64,000 nucleotides of DNA, taken from positions 2,556,404 to 2,620,403 of the forward strand of contig OY755242.1 in the NCBI GenBank assembly GCA_963576725.1, written 5' to 3'. The notes under the pieces are model-generated. The model made no database searches. It saw only the letters and a list, made by a program, of their open reading frames with translations, and was not told where the DNA came from. Both the position numbers and the translations under genes were made by a program. Each line of letters opens with the position of its first letter. Within the stretch, counting starts at the first letter, position 1. The stretch is from Azorinus chamasolen (lineage: Eukaryota; Mollusca; Bivalvia; Cardiida; Solecurtidae). Below are positions 10,200-22,882 of the stretch, piece by piece.

Positions 10200-10961
10200 C
10201 TAATGCTGACCCTCAGGGTGCACAACCGGATTTAAATCATCATTGTTGATATGATGACTGCCTTCAACCAAGTCTTCTAACATTTGCCCATCTAATTTTT
10301 CATAATTAACCCTGTTGGAGCTGATCTCCTCATGTTTTGCAATGAAGCTGTCTTCAAATGTTGAATATCCTCTGATCAAATCTTCTTCCCATCTCCAATG
10401 TGTATAGAGCATAATTTTCCTCCTGAAATGTTCTTCTCTGTCTCTATTTATTGGAGTGGTGTGGCTATATATAACTTTCTGAGTTAAACGTTTCTTAATC
10501 GTTACACCACAACGAAATAATATCACTTTCCCATTTTCCTCTACCCCATCTTCCTCCAAATTATCTGCATAGTCAAGTTCATATTCATTTTCTGGCAATT
10601 CGTCCTGTGCATCACTAGTTGTGAGTTTCTCACATTTCTGCTGCAAACACAAATCATACCATGAACAAAAATTTGCATAGTAAATGTTTCCCAACAGCTT
10701 TGGCCCCGCATGTAGTTTTACTACATTGTCCATTTCTATTGCCTTTGAATTTGCAGGGAGTTCTTTCAGATCATTCATGGACTTTAGCAAAACTGTTCTC
10801 TCTTCAGGTTTGTTAGTATCCACAAAAATAACGTCTCTAGTGCATCGCCTTAATGGCATTTGTAAAACCAAATATGCTGCCTCTTGTGCTCCTATTTCCA
10901 TGCATGACAAAAACTGATTATCAATACGCCTAACTTGTTGCCTAATATCACTGTCCAACAC
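10200..10961 (-). pseudogene. Helentron Rep-helicase linker region
   Basis: 254-residue minus-strand frame with the conserved stretch between Rep and helicase: NQFLSCMEIGAQEAAYLVL, QMPLRRCTRDVIFVDT, PEERTVLLKSMNDL, then NIYYANFCSWYDLC and HFRRKIMLYTHWRWEEDLI. It is followed after a frame change by the helicase. No catalytic residues of its own are assigned. Confidence 0.85.
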
Positions 10962-11213
10962 ATTTGCTTCATGACATGCATCTTGTAACAGATTGGACAG
11001 TCCTCTTTGTCCTTTGGAAATGTAGGATACTATATAGGAAACACATACATAAGGATCAAGGACAAAACTGAATATCCATGTTTTTTTGCCAGCTTTTTAT
11101 CAAGACTGTGTTGTAATTATTGATCCTACACTCAGACAGTGATCTCTTCAATATTTGGAGCGTTCAAGGCTAGCTCGAATGGACAAGATATATTCGAAGT
11201 TTATGCCTGTGTA

Positions 11214-12288
11214 TCAGAGAAAATCATTAAACGTCAACTCTGGGTCCTTCTGATACAAGTCATTGATACATGCAACCACAGTTTCATACTTCAGGCTGTA
11301 CTTCTTCAGCTGGTCAGATGAATTAGGAGGACGCAACACAATAGTATGAGGCATTGGTGGAACTGGGAAATTGAACCTGCATATTGACTTGCCCTTTTTC
11401 CTACCGGTTTTTTGCATGTCGATGTGTTTGATAATTCATCAATTGTGGTATACATTCATCTTTGGAACATGTGAAATAGTTCTCAACAAAAGCAGACACT
11501 TCAGAGTCTGATGACTGTTCAAGCAAAGGTGCTTTTTTTCACCCACAACAACATATGAATCTGAGGAGACCCTCTTTGCTGTAATTCTACTCTGTAGAAG
11601 TAGTCAATGATCTGTCATATGGGGTTCAACTTGTTTTAGCACATTCCTTATGAAACATTAGACTCTGTAATCGAAGTAACGGGCACGTGTCACTCGGTCT
11701 AACTTTATCAAAGTACATTTTTCTTTCCATGTAAGATCATCCAGTTCTTCAAAAGATAAATCTTTTGAGTTTACAAACTTTGACAGTGTTTTTAACAAAG
11801 GCTTCTACTTGGTTTCAGCTGCAGAAACAGGGATTCCGAGCAGCCTTATCATGGCAAAAACATCTCGCTTCGCGCTTGTTCCCAATATGTTAGGGACCCA
11901 CGAATAGATCTGAGAAGTCTGTATCTATCATTTTGCATGGTAAGCTTGTCAACAAATCCCGGAAAAAGAATATCACCAGCTGTAAAATGTCTTACACTTC
12001 CTGATGGCTAATGTAACTTTGTCTCGAATCTGTTTTATTTGCAGTCTTTTCAACTTGAAGAAAATGTTTGGTATGCACAAGGCTGCACGCCTGTCTACAT
12101 TTCTCAGTTCCCATTTACATATTGTTCTATAGTGGAGAGGAACAATACGTTCACCATTTGAAACTCTCTTAGAACCACAAACTATTGACGGAAATGAAAG
12201 AGCTTCAGAATGGACATCGTGAAAAAGACCTATAGGGGTATTGCCTTCTCCAGGAGCTATAGATAGTACCTGGTTAAACTCCCTAAAA
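11214..12288 (-). pseudogene. Helentron Helitron-N and Rep (HUH) domains, inactive
   Basis: Minus-strand pieces: SIAPGEGNTPIGLFHDVHSE and LRNVDRRAALCIPNIFFKLK (Helitron N-terminal region), [16 protein letters not shown] and [12 protein letters not shown] (Rep), then MQKTGRKKGKSICRFNFPVP. The Rep motif is normally P-H-U-H; here the first histidine codon is replaced by CAG (Gln, plus positions 11561-11563) while the second His is kept. Multiple stops and frame changes break the region. Rep domains nick and religate single-stranded DNA ends; this copy should not. Confidence 0.85.
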
Positions 12289-13166
12289 TCAATAGTCTGT
12301 AAAATTTAAATAGGTATCAAGGTTGCCAGTAGGCCTATCAGAAAAATCATCCTCTGACAAGTTGTCATTTGTATTTGGAAAAGAGTCAATACTTTGTGAA
12401 TTTGGAAGTCTTTCATCTTCATCTATTGTCGGACATGTGTATAGCCATGTTTCATCAACAACAATACCTTCATTTCTGTACAGTTCACTGTTTCTGACCA
12501 GCCATTTTGCAACTTCAAACACTTTGTTTGGTCTGATATTTTCAAATACCACATGGTGATTGTAATACAATTTGCGCTTAAGTTTCAGCATTATTGTTTC
12601 AGTTTCATCAGTCATTCTTGCTAACAACTTTATTGTTTTGTTAATGTCTGCTGGCACGTTGCCAATGGCCCCCTTTCAGTTAATCTGACCACCTCTTGGC
12701 ATTTCCCTTAGTTGCATAAAGGGAAGCCTTGGACATACCAGTCTTTCTTCCAAATTCGTAAGATTGAGCTCGTTAGTTTTACGCGGGAAAACAAGGCCAT
12801 TGTTTAACCAGCATTTTGGTATTTTCCCATCTTTTACAGAAGTCCAGCATGTCAAATACAACTATTTATGACAGTCAACACTATTAAAGCCAGTCAAATA
12901 TTTTTGAAGATGTCTTTTCTCTGGGGAAACAAGGGCAGAAACCTCTCGGACAGAATGCTTAAAAACACCTGTGTGCAACATGAACATACATAATCTGGGC
13001 CAACACTGACCAGTCTAGTAAAATGAGAATACATGCTTTCACTGTAAGTTGCAGATACATGCAAATCATCAATGAAGTCTCCACAGTTCCTCCCTTCTAG
13101 GACATTTTGTATGTGCTGCGTATTGAATAAATTCCCTGATGTTTGTTTATGACAATTACCACTCAT
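12289..13166 (-). pseudogene. Helentron DUF6570-like region
   Basis: Three frames in sequence: VSVGPDYVCSCCTQVF (cysteine cluster), then LTNLEERLVCPRLPFMQLRE with PRGGQIN, then DINKTIKLLARMTDETET and VVFENIRPNKVFEVAKWLV. This order is the cysteine-containing DUF6570-type region that precedes the Helitron N-terminal domain in Helentrons. Frames are separated by stops or short shifts near 12660 and 12880. Confidence 0.8.
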
Positions 13167-13485
13167 GCCATCACATTGGTCTGGACCTTTATCAAACTCT
13201 GTATGGCCACTATCAGCCTCTGAATGACCAACATCAGTGTCATTTCATAGAACAATGTCATTTTCTATATTTGAATATCTTCCATGACAGTCAGAAAATG
13301 ATGACTAAGCTTCAGTTTCTTCGCCGTAGTCAATCCATCATTATTTCATTCCTTGGCTGTTCTGTGCTGTGCTTTGCCACTTTTACATATTCTGAACCCA
13401 TCATTCATTACCTTCACCATTTCTTGAGAATAGTTCCTTTTATACTGACTAAAAGCAAACACATGCAAATCAAACTGAATATTAT

Positions 13486-13967
13486 TCAACAAGTGTTAAG
13501 AGTTCTCAGATATCTGCACAAAGACAGCACATTGAAAGAACTCCCATACACACTTCGTCCATTCGAACAATTCATGCCTTGCTCATTTCTGGAATGACTG
13601 TCAGATATATAAAACACAGAATCAGAGTAGTGAATACCGAAAGACACATCTTTAAAACAAGAATGTAATTGAACCTGAAAGAAAGCCTGTTCCAAACTGA
13701 AAAAAATACACTCATCAATATGACCAATATACTGCATAAAACCAGAAAAAAGGCCTTCTGAATTACTTTTCTCACATTGACTTTGTACGAAATATACATT
13801 GGCAAATTTGTAAGGTCGGTAAACCCTGAAGTACTTCCACTGCTTAGCATGTAACAATATAAATAGCTTCCTGCAAACAGTGTTTCATTCAAAGTGTATG
13901 TGTTAATTTCTTGAGCAGAACTGCAAGCGTGTACAGTCAATAAAAACATCAAAAGGCAGGAACACAC
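13486..13967 (-). pseudogene. Helentron N-terminal region
   Basis: Minus-strand reading with FGIHYSDSVFYISDSHSRNE, then a NGRSVYGSSFNVLSLCRYL end. The 'DSHSRN..G' pattern with a preceding hydrophobic strand occurs in N-terminal protease-like regions of some large TE polyproteins. I assign it to the Helentron because it is collinear with and upstream of the DUF6570 region. Enzymatic identity is not established. Two overlapping frames indicate a frameshift. Confidence 0.5.
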
Positions 13968-14157
13968 TGTCGTCCTCTAGCTTCTGCAGGAAGGCAAAGT
14001 GCACCTTGATGAAATTCTGCCGAGCAAATATTGCTGAAAGTCATTGTCTTGATCTTTCTATTTCAGAATTAATTCAGTTTCCAAAATACATAGAGGTATC
14101 CTTTTCTATGGTACATTATATCTTCTTCAACATGTGTTCATTTCAAGAGTTCATAAT

Positions 14158-14670
14158 AAAATCTGAAGGGTGGTGATCCCCCGAAAGCAAAAATTGCAAC
14201 ACAAAAAGAGAAAATTGCAGACTCGGTTTTATTGAGTCTGTTCATGAGCAGTAATTGAAAGTGCAACACTGCTCACGCACCCTAGCACCGGCTTAAGCGG
14301 TATTCAATTTTCGGAACAAGACGTACTGAAATTCATGATCTCGAAGGATCAGAAGGTAAAACAACACTGAGAATGAAGTACGGGGCGACGTTTTATGACC
14401 GCCACACAAGCACTTAACACCTGCTGTTGTGAATATTAAAAAATCTAAAGGGTGGTGATCCCCCGAAAGCAAAAATTGCAACACAAAACGAGAAAATTGC
14501 AGACTCGGTTTTATTGAGTCTATTCATGAGCAGTAATTGAAAGTGCAACACTGCTAACGCCCCCTAGCACCGGCTTAAGCGGTATTCAATTTTCAGAACA
14601 AGAACTACTGAAATTCATGATCTCGAAGGATCAGAAGGTATAACAACACTGTGAATGAAGTACGGGTATG
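14158..14670 (+). repeat. Tandem pair of the GATC-hairpin repeat
   Basis: Two head-to-tail copies with about 285-bp offset: 'gggtggtgatcccccgaaag' begins near 14168 and again near 14452. Both contain GACTCGGTTTTATTGAGTC, 'gcaccggcttaagcggtat' and 'catgatctcgaaggatcaga'. The first carries an extra segment ('acggggcgacgttttatgac'). Same family as 4345-4520 and 35490-35700. Confidence 0.75.
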
Positions 14671-14935
14671 TTCCTTTCGAGGAATTCATATTCTCTTTAT
14701 TTACCATAATCATTTCACATTCTGTTCATTTCTACTGTTCATATCAGACACCATTATGTTGCGCATACACAAGTTATTTTTCAAGAGTTCATGATCTGTT
14801 CCTTTCTAGGAATTCATATTCTGTTCATTTTCAATAATTCATGATTCTGTTCCTTCGCCATAGTTCATACTCTGTTCATTTCCCATAGTTCATATTCTGT
14901 TCATTTCCAATGTCATTATGTTGTTCATATTATAC
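14671..14935. repeat. Degenerate short tandem repeat
   Basis: Imperfect repeats of 'gttcatattctgttcatttc' and 'ctaggaattcatattctgt', period about 25-35 bp. No coding call. Confidence 0.5.
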
Positions 14936-15431
14936 AATTTCAGAAATTGATCAAATTTCTTTGCACAAGCTTGTTTTTCTAAAATTCACAACAGTAAGCA
15001 GAGGTAGGCTAAGCAAAATACATTTCTGCTACTGGTTATTCAAGGTTCACTCAATTATATCATATTTTATCATATATCATATATCATATCTAAATGCACA
15101 AAATTTACTACAAAACCAATTTTGTCTGTAATTGGTTCAAGCTATAACCAGTAATAAGCACATATGCTTTGGAATTCCTATCTAGCTCTGGAAAAAAAAT
15201 GTTAAACCTCACATGGAAGTTTGCAAATTCTTTTTATTGTGAATCCTTAAAGATTTACATGTATGGCATATGAAAATGTGTTACCCACAACAGTTTGGGT
15301 CATATCACTGAAAGGTGAGTATCTGAGAAAAACAGACTATTTTGCTGGATGATAGAAAGAGTGAATGGTAAATATGATTGCAGGTGACTGGTTTATTAAT
15401 TTCTTGAATTCCTGTGTCAGTACTGATAAGT

Positions 15432-15496
15432 TTAACCCAATCCAGATTAGCACGTTTTTAGAATTTTCTGTAAAGTTCTGGAGAAGAAGGGTTAAC
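15432..15496. mobile_element. Short TTAA-CCC...GGG-TTAA element
   Basis: 'ttaacccaatccag' and 'gaagaagggttaa' bound a 60-bp segment. It has the piggyBac-type ends but almost no interior, like an internally deleted MITE. Confidence 0.4.
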
Positions 15497-16590
15497 CGAC
15501 AGTAAAGTGGTTTTCAATCTGACTATCACTGTGTTTTAAGATAATTCTTCTCAATAGTTTGTCAACACAGATTTTTGGCGATGAATCATGTCTGACCGCT
15601 TTTCAACAAAGAAATATTCACCCAAAATGGGATCTACATACTATAATGACATTAATGGACATTACACTCTCATACAGAAATAACGATATTGAATCACATA
15701 ATCAGAAGTTATTGTACAATATTTGATTATAAGCATCAAGCGAGCGAGACAGGAGATACGTGTAGGTTGTTGATTCTAAGCATTAGGCGAGCGAGACATG
15801 TTCCGGATTCGTTGTAATACAACAACAATGACTCATCCAAATCCCTGATCATTTCAGTGCAATATCTGTTGCGTTTAAGTGCAGGTAAGAGTATAATGAA
15901 GTTAATGCATAGTGTAATAAAGTAAAATTATTTCTCAATTCTATTACTTACAGCTTTCGTTGAATCGTTTCGTTGTGGAATCTTGTTGCTCTCTTCCTTT
16001 TTTTCAAAATGGCGGTCTTGTGGATTTGCATGTGGCGCCACCATCCTTTATCACGGGAGGTAACTCATTCAAGGGTTTTACCCTAGTTCATTTCCGAAAG
16101 TTCCGTCATCTATCGTCTCATATTTTAAAAATACAGAATACAAATAGCACACATAATCAAGTTAGTTTTAAAAACCATTGACTTCTCCATTTCGTCCATG
16201 GTAAATAATCTACAAACGTAAAAAGCATTACGCGGATTCCGAGAGTCACTTTCTTTTCGATATTTATTTTATCGCTGTAGGGAGAGAGTATCATGCTCCT
16301 GTCACGCAGTGGTCATGAGCTCTATCCGTGGACAAAAAATCAAATTCTTTCGCATATTTCTTTCTAACAGCAAATCTCAGAAAAAAAATCATAACAAAAC
16401 ATATACTGCCCTACACTGTACTTTCGAAGAAACAATCACTGTCAACAAGTGCAGTAGAGTTCATATTCTGTGCGAATACAGACGAACTATATCGTCGATG
16501 ATAATCGGTTTTTCCCTTCATGGCGTAGCAATTTCCACGTTGCCTTAACAATATCAAGGGGCAGCATCTGTCCCTTGCTAAAACGCTTGT
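15497..16590. other. No recognisable gene
   Basis: Contains a direct repeat of 'gcgagcgagaca' (about 15740 and 15790). Open frames near 15960-16180 and 16309-16548 have no recognisable domain or splice borders. Confidence 0.35.
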
Positions 16591-18545
16591 CCGGAGCATA
16601 TCTCCTACACTACTTCAGCTAGGATCACCAAATATGGTGTGTGAGTACATCGTTGGATGGTGGAGTGTCGCACACTATTTAAGGTCAATGTGACCCTGAC
16701 CTTGACCTTGGGTTTCATTTACAAGAAAAAATTGTCCGGAGCATACCTCCTATACAGAATCAGCTAGGATCACCAAATACGGTGTGTGAGTACATTTTGG
16801 GATGGCGGAGTGTTGCAAACGTTTTATAGGTCAACATGACCTTGACCTTTGGCTTTATTTACAAAAACACTTCTCCGGAGCATACCTCCTTTGTTGAATC
16901 AGCTAGGATCACAAAATATGGTGTGTGAGTTCATCTTGGGTTGGCAGAGTGTCACATACTATTTTTAGGTCAGTGTGACCTTGACCTTGAACTTTGACCT
17001 CATTTGCAAAAAAAAAAAATGGCAGAAGCATATTTCCTAAACTACTTCAGCTAGGATCACCAAATGTGGTGTGTGAGTACATTTTGGGATGGCGAAGTGT
17101 CGTATACTATTTATAGGTCCACGTGACTTTGACCTTTGGCATTATTTACAAAAACACTTGTCTGGAGCATACCTCCTATACGGAATCAGCTAGGATCACC
17201 AAATATGGTGTGTGAGTTAATCTTGGGTTGGCAAAGTGTCACATACTATTTTTAAGTCAATATGGCCTTGAACTTGAACTTTGACCTCATTTGCAAAAAA
17301 TCGTCTCCGAAGCATATCTCCTACACTATTTCAGCTAGGATGACCAAATGTGGTGTATGAGTACATTTTGGGATAGCTGAGTGCCGCACGCTTTTATAGG
17401 TCAATATGATCTTGACCTTGGGCTTTATTTACAAAAACACTTGTCCGGAGAATTCCTCCTATACGGAATCAGCTAGAAGCACCAAATATGGTGTGCGAGT
17501 TCATCTTGGGATGGCGGATGTTGCATACTATTTTTAGGTCAATGTGACTTTGACCTTTGACCTCAGTTACAAAAAAGCTTGTCATCAGCATATCTCCTAC
17601 ACTACTTCAGCTAAGATCACCAAATAGGGCGTGTGAGTACATCCTGGGACGACGGAGTGTCACATAATATCTATAGGTCAAGGTGACCTTGACCTTTGAC
17701 CTTATTTACAAAAAAAGCTTGTCTGGAAAATGTCTCCTACATCATTTCAACTATGATCACCAAATATTGTGTGTGAGTACATCTTGGGGTGGCAGAGTGT
17801 CGCATATTATTTATAGGTCAATGTAACCTTGACCTTGGGCTTTATTTACAAAAGACATTTTGTCCGAAGCATGTACCTCCTTTACCGAATTAGCCAGGAT
17901 CGCCAAATATAGCATGTGAGTTTGTCTTGGGATGGCGGAGTGGTGCATACTAATTTTAGGTTAATGTGACATTGACCTCATTTACAAATAAAGCCTGTCC
18001 TGAGCATATATTCTACACTACTTCAGCTAAGATCACCAAATATGGTGTGTGTGAGTATATCTTAGGATGGCAGAGTGTCGCATACTATTTATAGGTCAAT
18101 GTGACCTTAACCTTGGGCTTCATTTACAAAAACAATTGTCTTTAGCTTACCTCCTACACTGAATCAGCTAGGTTCATCAAATGTGGTGTTTGAGTTTTTC
18201 TTGGGATCACATACTAGTTATAGGTTACTGTGACGATGACCTTGACCTTTGACCTCATTTATTAAATGGCTTGTCCGGAGCATATCTTCTATACTACTTC
18301 AGTTAGGATCATCAAATATGGTCTGTGAGTACATCCAGGGATAGCAGTGTCGCATACTATTTAAAGACCATGACCTTGACCTTTGACTTCATTTACAAAA
18401 AAGTTTGTCATCCCTACACCGAATCAGCTATGATCACTAAATATGGTGTATGAGTTCATCTTCGGATGCTGGAATATTGCATACTTTTTGTAGGTCATGT
18501 GGCCATGACCTTGACCTTTGACCTTTAAAAAAAGATTGTCATTAA
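16590..18545. repeat. Tandem array of about 140-bp units rich in AGGTCA half-sites
   Basis: Fourteen diverged units, each with 'tcagctaggatcaccaaata', 'tggtgtgtgagtacat' and a block of TGACCTTGACCT-type repeats ending in 'catttacaaaa'. Four units contain an exact AGGTCA-N3-TGACCT palindrome (16828-16842, 16967-16981, 17675-17689, 18093-18107), the consensus of steroid-receptor response elements. Such arrays also occur as interspersed minisatellite-bearing elements, so regulatory activity is only a possibility. No coding meaning. Confidence 0.85.
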
Positions 18546-19038
18546 AGATAACTTGAGTTCAAATTGTGGTCTTACTATGCAATCTTTATTTTCATTTTGC
18601 AGTTGCACATTGCAGGCCTGTTTACAAAACGCATATATATTGTCAGCGCTTTGCTTTGGGGCATTTGTCACGTACTGTGACACATTTCTTGTTCTGAGAG
18701 TTATGCCCCTTTGAACTTAGAAATCACCAGTTAATACTTAAGGAAAACCCGGTTTGATGTCGTGTCGACATTTCTTGTTCATTAATATGTCCATGTTTCT
18801 AAAGCTTGTGAATTATATTTAAATGACTGGGCCCACTACAAATGAAAATGACTATAAAACAAATATGGTCAACACATTAAAACTGTTACTACATTTTTTG
18901 TATCATAATGCTACAGTATACTCGTATGTGAAATTTAAATATGGTTGTAGGGAAACAACAGTAAACATAGCCATAAGAATTTCTCTATGAATGAATGTGT
19001 TAAATGGGCTTAGGCCATATTGTAGTATATTGTACTAA
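18546..19038. other. No recognisable feature
   Basis: AT-rich interval between the half-site array and an (AC)n-core repeat; nothing supported. Confidence 0.35.
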
Positions 19039-19525
<487 letters not shown>

Positions 19526-20019
19526 AGGCCATAAGCCATATTACACACGAATGCCCCATGCAGGGTCTGTAGTCTCCAGATGTCAGTTATCATAGTGGCC
19601 CTTAGTCAAATACCCACCAGGGGACGATCATTAGTACATGGCCATAAACCCGCGTCCTGTATATTACGTATTGTTGCATTCCTTTATGTAGCTGTGGTAA
19701 CGTATCAAAAGAATCAATAATTGCGGTCATGGTGCCTCAAAGTTAGTTTTTGGCATTATGTAGGTAATAATCAGTAAAACTATAAAACGCATCCAATGAA
19801 CAATTCCGTAAATTACAGTAATCCAAAATGACTTTTTCCTATAGATTTATGGTCAAAATTGTCTATGCTCCAAAATTGCAAAAAGGATCATATTTATGAT
19901 GAACTATTTCCCTGATGAAAAATTATGTGTGAGTAAATTACTTCACGAATATAAACCCTTCATTCCACGTGCCTGTTTTTTCCAATGCAAACATAGTAGA
20001 CCCAGATCACACGTATTGA
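19526..20019. other. No recognisable feature
   Basis: Nothing supported; AT-rich. Confidence 0.35.
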
Positions 20020-20100
20020 AACACATTTACAAACAGAGTAGATCCAGATCAGAGAGCTTCTGTTGTAGCTCCCTGATCAGGTTATAGTCGATTTGCTTAT
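20020..20100. repeat. AGACC-hairpin MITE core, copy a
   Basis: 'aaacagagtagatccagatc' faces 'gatcaggttatagtcgattt', two imperfect arms around 'gagcttctgttgtagctc'. Same family as the cores at 22026, 39515, 57068 and 57457. Confidence 0.55.
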
Positions 20101-20297
20101 GAAATAACATACCGGTTTGTCTGGTTGTACAATTACTGCCATAGCCTGTGCTCATATATCATTAACTCTCCATAAATAATTATTTCTTACATATATATTC
20201 ATAAAGAAGATCTAAAGACGTTTTCTTCACAATGTTAACTTTTCAAATGGATTCATTGGCTCTGACAGATCAATTAGGATTAGATCAACCAAATTTC

Positions 20298-20375
20298 ATT
20301 AGCAAACAGAGCAGAACCTGATCAGACAGATCTTAAGTAACTGTCCGATATCTGGATCTACTCTATTTGCATACG
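20298..20375. repeat. AGACC-hairpin MITE core, copy b
   Basis: 'gcaaacagagcagaacctga' faces 'atctggatctactctatttg' across a central 'gacagatc...ctgtc'. Confidence 0.55.
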
Positions 20376-21127
20376 CGCGTGAAGCCGTTTATATAAGAAG
20401 AGAAGGATTGGGAAATTGATTTTAAAGCAAATTAGGTGCCTGCTGCTAACAGTGCTTAATCGTGTTTATTAATCATTTTTTCTCTTAAGAATATTTATTA
20501 AAGATTGCATGACTTCATGACTATTCATTACAGGGATTACAGAGACGCTAGGCTAGACCACCGTGCTCGAGTCTAAAGAAATAAGTCAACGGACTAAGCA
20601 ATTAGAGAAGATCCTGATCAGACAGTTTCTGCGTGATTTGGGTTCACGCTGTTAACTAAACGTTAGTATTGAATAATTTTCCACGAAGAAAAAGCCCATT
20701 AATCTACAGTGCTAGACCTTAGTCACATTTATAACAGAATGTAGCATATCCTTTTTAATAATTGTAGACACAAGTCATCCACTGCACTATTTTCTCTAGT
20801 AAAAATTTCACGGAAAACAGCCATCGAGACAAAATGTAAGCGGACCCAATATAAATCACATCACGTTTTCTTGAACTTCTCGTCTTTTGGTAATTTAAAT
20901 AATCCTATTTAGTCTCTGTCGGATTAGGAGCTACACCCATAGGCAGGGATACACCCATAGGCAGCACAAATTACCATTTTAGCACTCAAAACGAAGCACA
21001 AGTACATTACGTGCTATTCTTTTCTATACGATATCTAGTTCGACATTTATAGCGAATGTTCACAAGTGACGTCATCACAAGGGAGATAAGCGAGCGACCA
21101 AAATCAGCCAGTGCTTACTTATCGGTG

Positions 21128-21130
21128 ATA

Positions 21131-21170
<40 letters not shown>

Positions 21171-21720
21171 CCATATTTATATAGCGCTCTTTTCACACTG
21201 AATATGTGCGTTCAAAAGCGCTTCACATGGATGAAATCACTAACCGGAACGATCCGCATGATTATCTATACAGACAATGAAAGATGTACAATATATATGA
21301 AATCGCTAGCCGGAAGGAGCTACATGATTTTCCACCCGGTCAGTGAAAGATAAGCAAAAGATATACAATAGATATAAAATCACTATCCGCAAGGAATAGC
21401 ATAAACTGTATTAACAAACTTGAAACAGACAAGTTGACTGAAAGCCATGCTCATCAATATCACAAATTCGAATAAACTATATTAACAAACTTGATACAGA
21501 CAAGTTGACTGAAAGCCATGCTTATCAATATCACAACTTAGAATAATCTGTATTAACAAGACTTGATACAGACAAGTTGACTGAAAGCCATGCTCATCAA
21601 TATCACAAATTAGAATAATCTTTAATATATTAACAAACTTGATACAGACAAGTTGACTGAAAGCCATGCTCATCAATATCATAAATTAGAATAAATGGGC
21701 TGACTGAAAATCATTCCATT
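21128..21720 (+). repeat. ATT-tailed interspersed repeat with 66-bp tandem units
   Basis: (ATT)n at 21128-21168 is followed by 'ccatatttatatagcgct', 'gcgcttcacatggatgaaat', then paired 'accgga...gcatgattatc' segments and four tandem units of about 66-75 bp ('gacaagttgactgaaagcca'). The same modules appear in opposite orientation at 38150-38600, so it is one element family. Confidence 0.65.
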
Positions 21721-22025
21721 TATATGACTATTGGGTCAACTGTTAGCTTGATAGGTTGGCTGAAAGCCATTCCTATCCTGAACTCAGTTGCCACCGTACA
21801 TGACAGCTATATATGACAGCTGCTATGTGCGATATGACTGTATTTTTTTGTGTTTTCGAAACTACGTCGTACAAGGTACTCATTTTCAAATATTTACGAA
21901 AAAGTGTCCTACCTGTTTACTTGATCTTTAATAAACACAACCAACCAGCCAACATCCAAAGGGCTGTAAAACAAACCTATCCACTGAAGAAATGTACTTT
22001 TATCATGTCCTTCATATAAACATAT

Positions 22026-22105
22026 TTACACACAAACCGAGAAGATCTAGATCAGACGGCTCTTATAGGAGCCGTATGATTATGGTCTGTTTTGTTTGCC
22101 TGTGA
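22026..22105. repeat. AGACC-hairpin MITE core, copy d
   Basis: 'agatctagatcagacggctc' and 'gagccgtatgattatggtct' form the arms around 'ttatag'. The CGGCTC/GAGCCG pair replaces CAGCTC/GAGCTG of other copies. Confidence 0.55.
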
Positions 22106-22199
22106 ATTTATAATAGAGCTGACTCTTGTTTCTACCAATACCAAAGACAAACTATATACATATGCCGTTATAAAAAATCTACTACGTGTATTACATATT

Positions 22200-22515
22200 C
22201 ATGACGTTATTATGTCCAACACGAATACTGAACAGGCAATGAATTAAAGCAGATATATGCAATGAGGCGAGGGGCTAAAATTCAATTTATCCGCAAACAT
22301 ACGTATATGCGTACTAACGCACGCACATTTTCCACGCATGCACGCACCTTTGCACGCATGCACACACGCCAACAACTTTTCACGCATGTACCTTACATAT
22401 ATTATGTCTAACACGAATACTGAACAGGCAATGAATTAAAGCAGATATATGCAATGAGGCGAGGGCTAAAATTCAATTTATCCGCATATATGCGTGTATG
22501 CGTACGCACGCATAC
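22200..22515. repeat. About 190-bp tandem duplication
   Basis: 'cacgaatactgaacaggcaa' through 'caatttatccgca' occurs at about 22218-22300 and again at 22411-22486. Each copy is followed by CGCA/TGCG-rich alternating purine-pyrimidine DNA. Confidence 0.75.
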
Positions 22516-22882
22516 ACATTTTGCACATACGCATGCACCTTTGCTTGCATGCATACACGCCCACATTTTTGCACGCGCGTACATTTGTACACACGCGCGT
22601 ACTCACACATACATACATTAATGCATATACTGAAACATGCAGACAGACAGACATACATGCACACAGAACTACAGAAACAAAGACTGAAAAAAGAAAGAAA
22701 GATAAAAAAGGAATAACAGAAAGAGAAAGAAACAGAAAGAGAAACAAAGTAAGAAAAAAGGGAAGAAGAAATCAAAGAAAGAAAGAGAAAAAACCGAAAC
22801 ACCGACACACGGAAAGAAATACAGAAATAATAAGAAGAAAGTAAGAAACATAAGCAGACATGCATACAAACAGACAGAAAAG

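Larger units (their letters stand above)
6823..13967 (-). mobile_element. Degenerate Helentron (Helitron-like, with endonuclease)
   Basis: Read on the minus strand, one multidomain protein can be followed in pieces: N-terminal region (about 13486-13900), DUF6570-like region (12289-13166), Helitron N-terminal and Rep domains (about 11214-12288), linker (10200-10961), PIF1-type helicase (7432-10125, interrupted) and an apurinic-like endonuclease (6823-7387). An endonuclease after the helicase defines Helentrons rather than canonical Helitrons. Several frameshifts, stops, a mutated Rep histidine and two insertions (7847-8499 and 8587-9127) show it is dead. Without the insertions it is about 6 kb. 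Its ends are not certain. Confidence 0.85.

Noticed and set aside
13139..13597. Plus-strand 152-residue frame
   Set aside because: Antisense to the Helentron N-terminal region; no domain of its own.
20930..20975. Short duplication of 'tacacccataggcag' as a functional site
   Set aside because: A simple small duplication, no further context.
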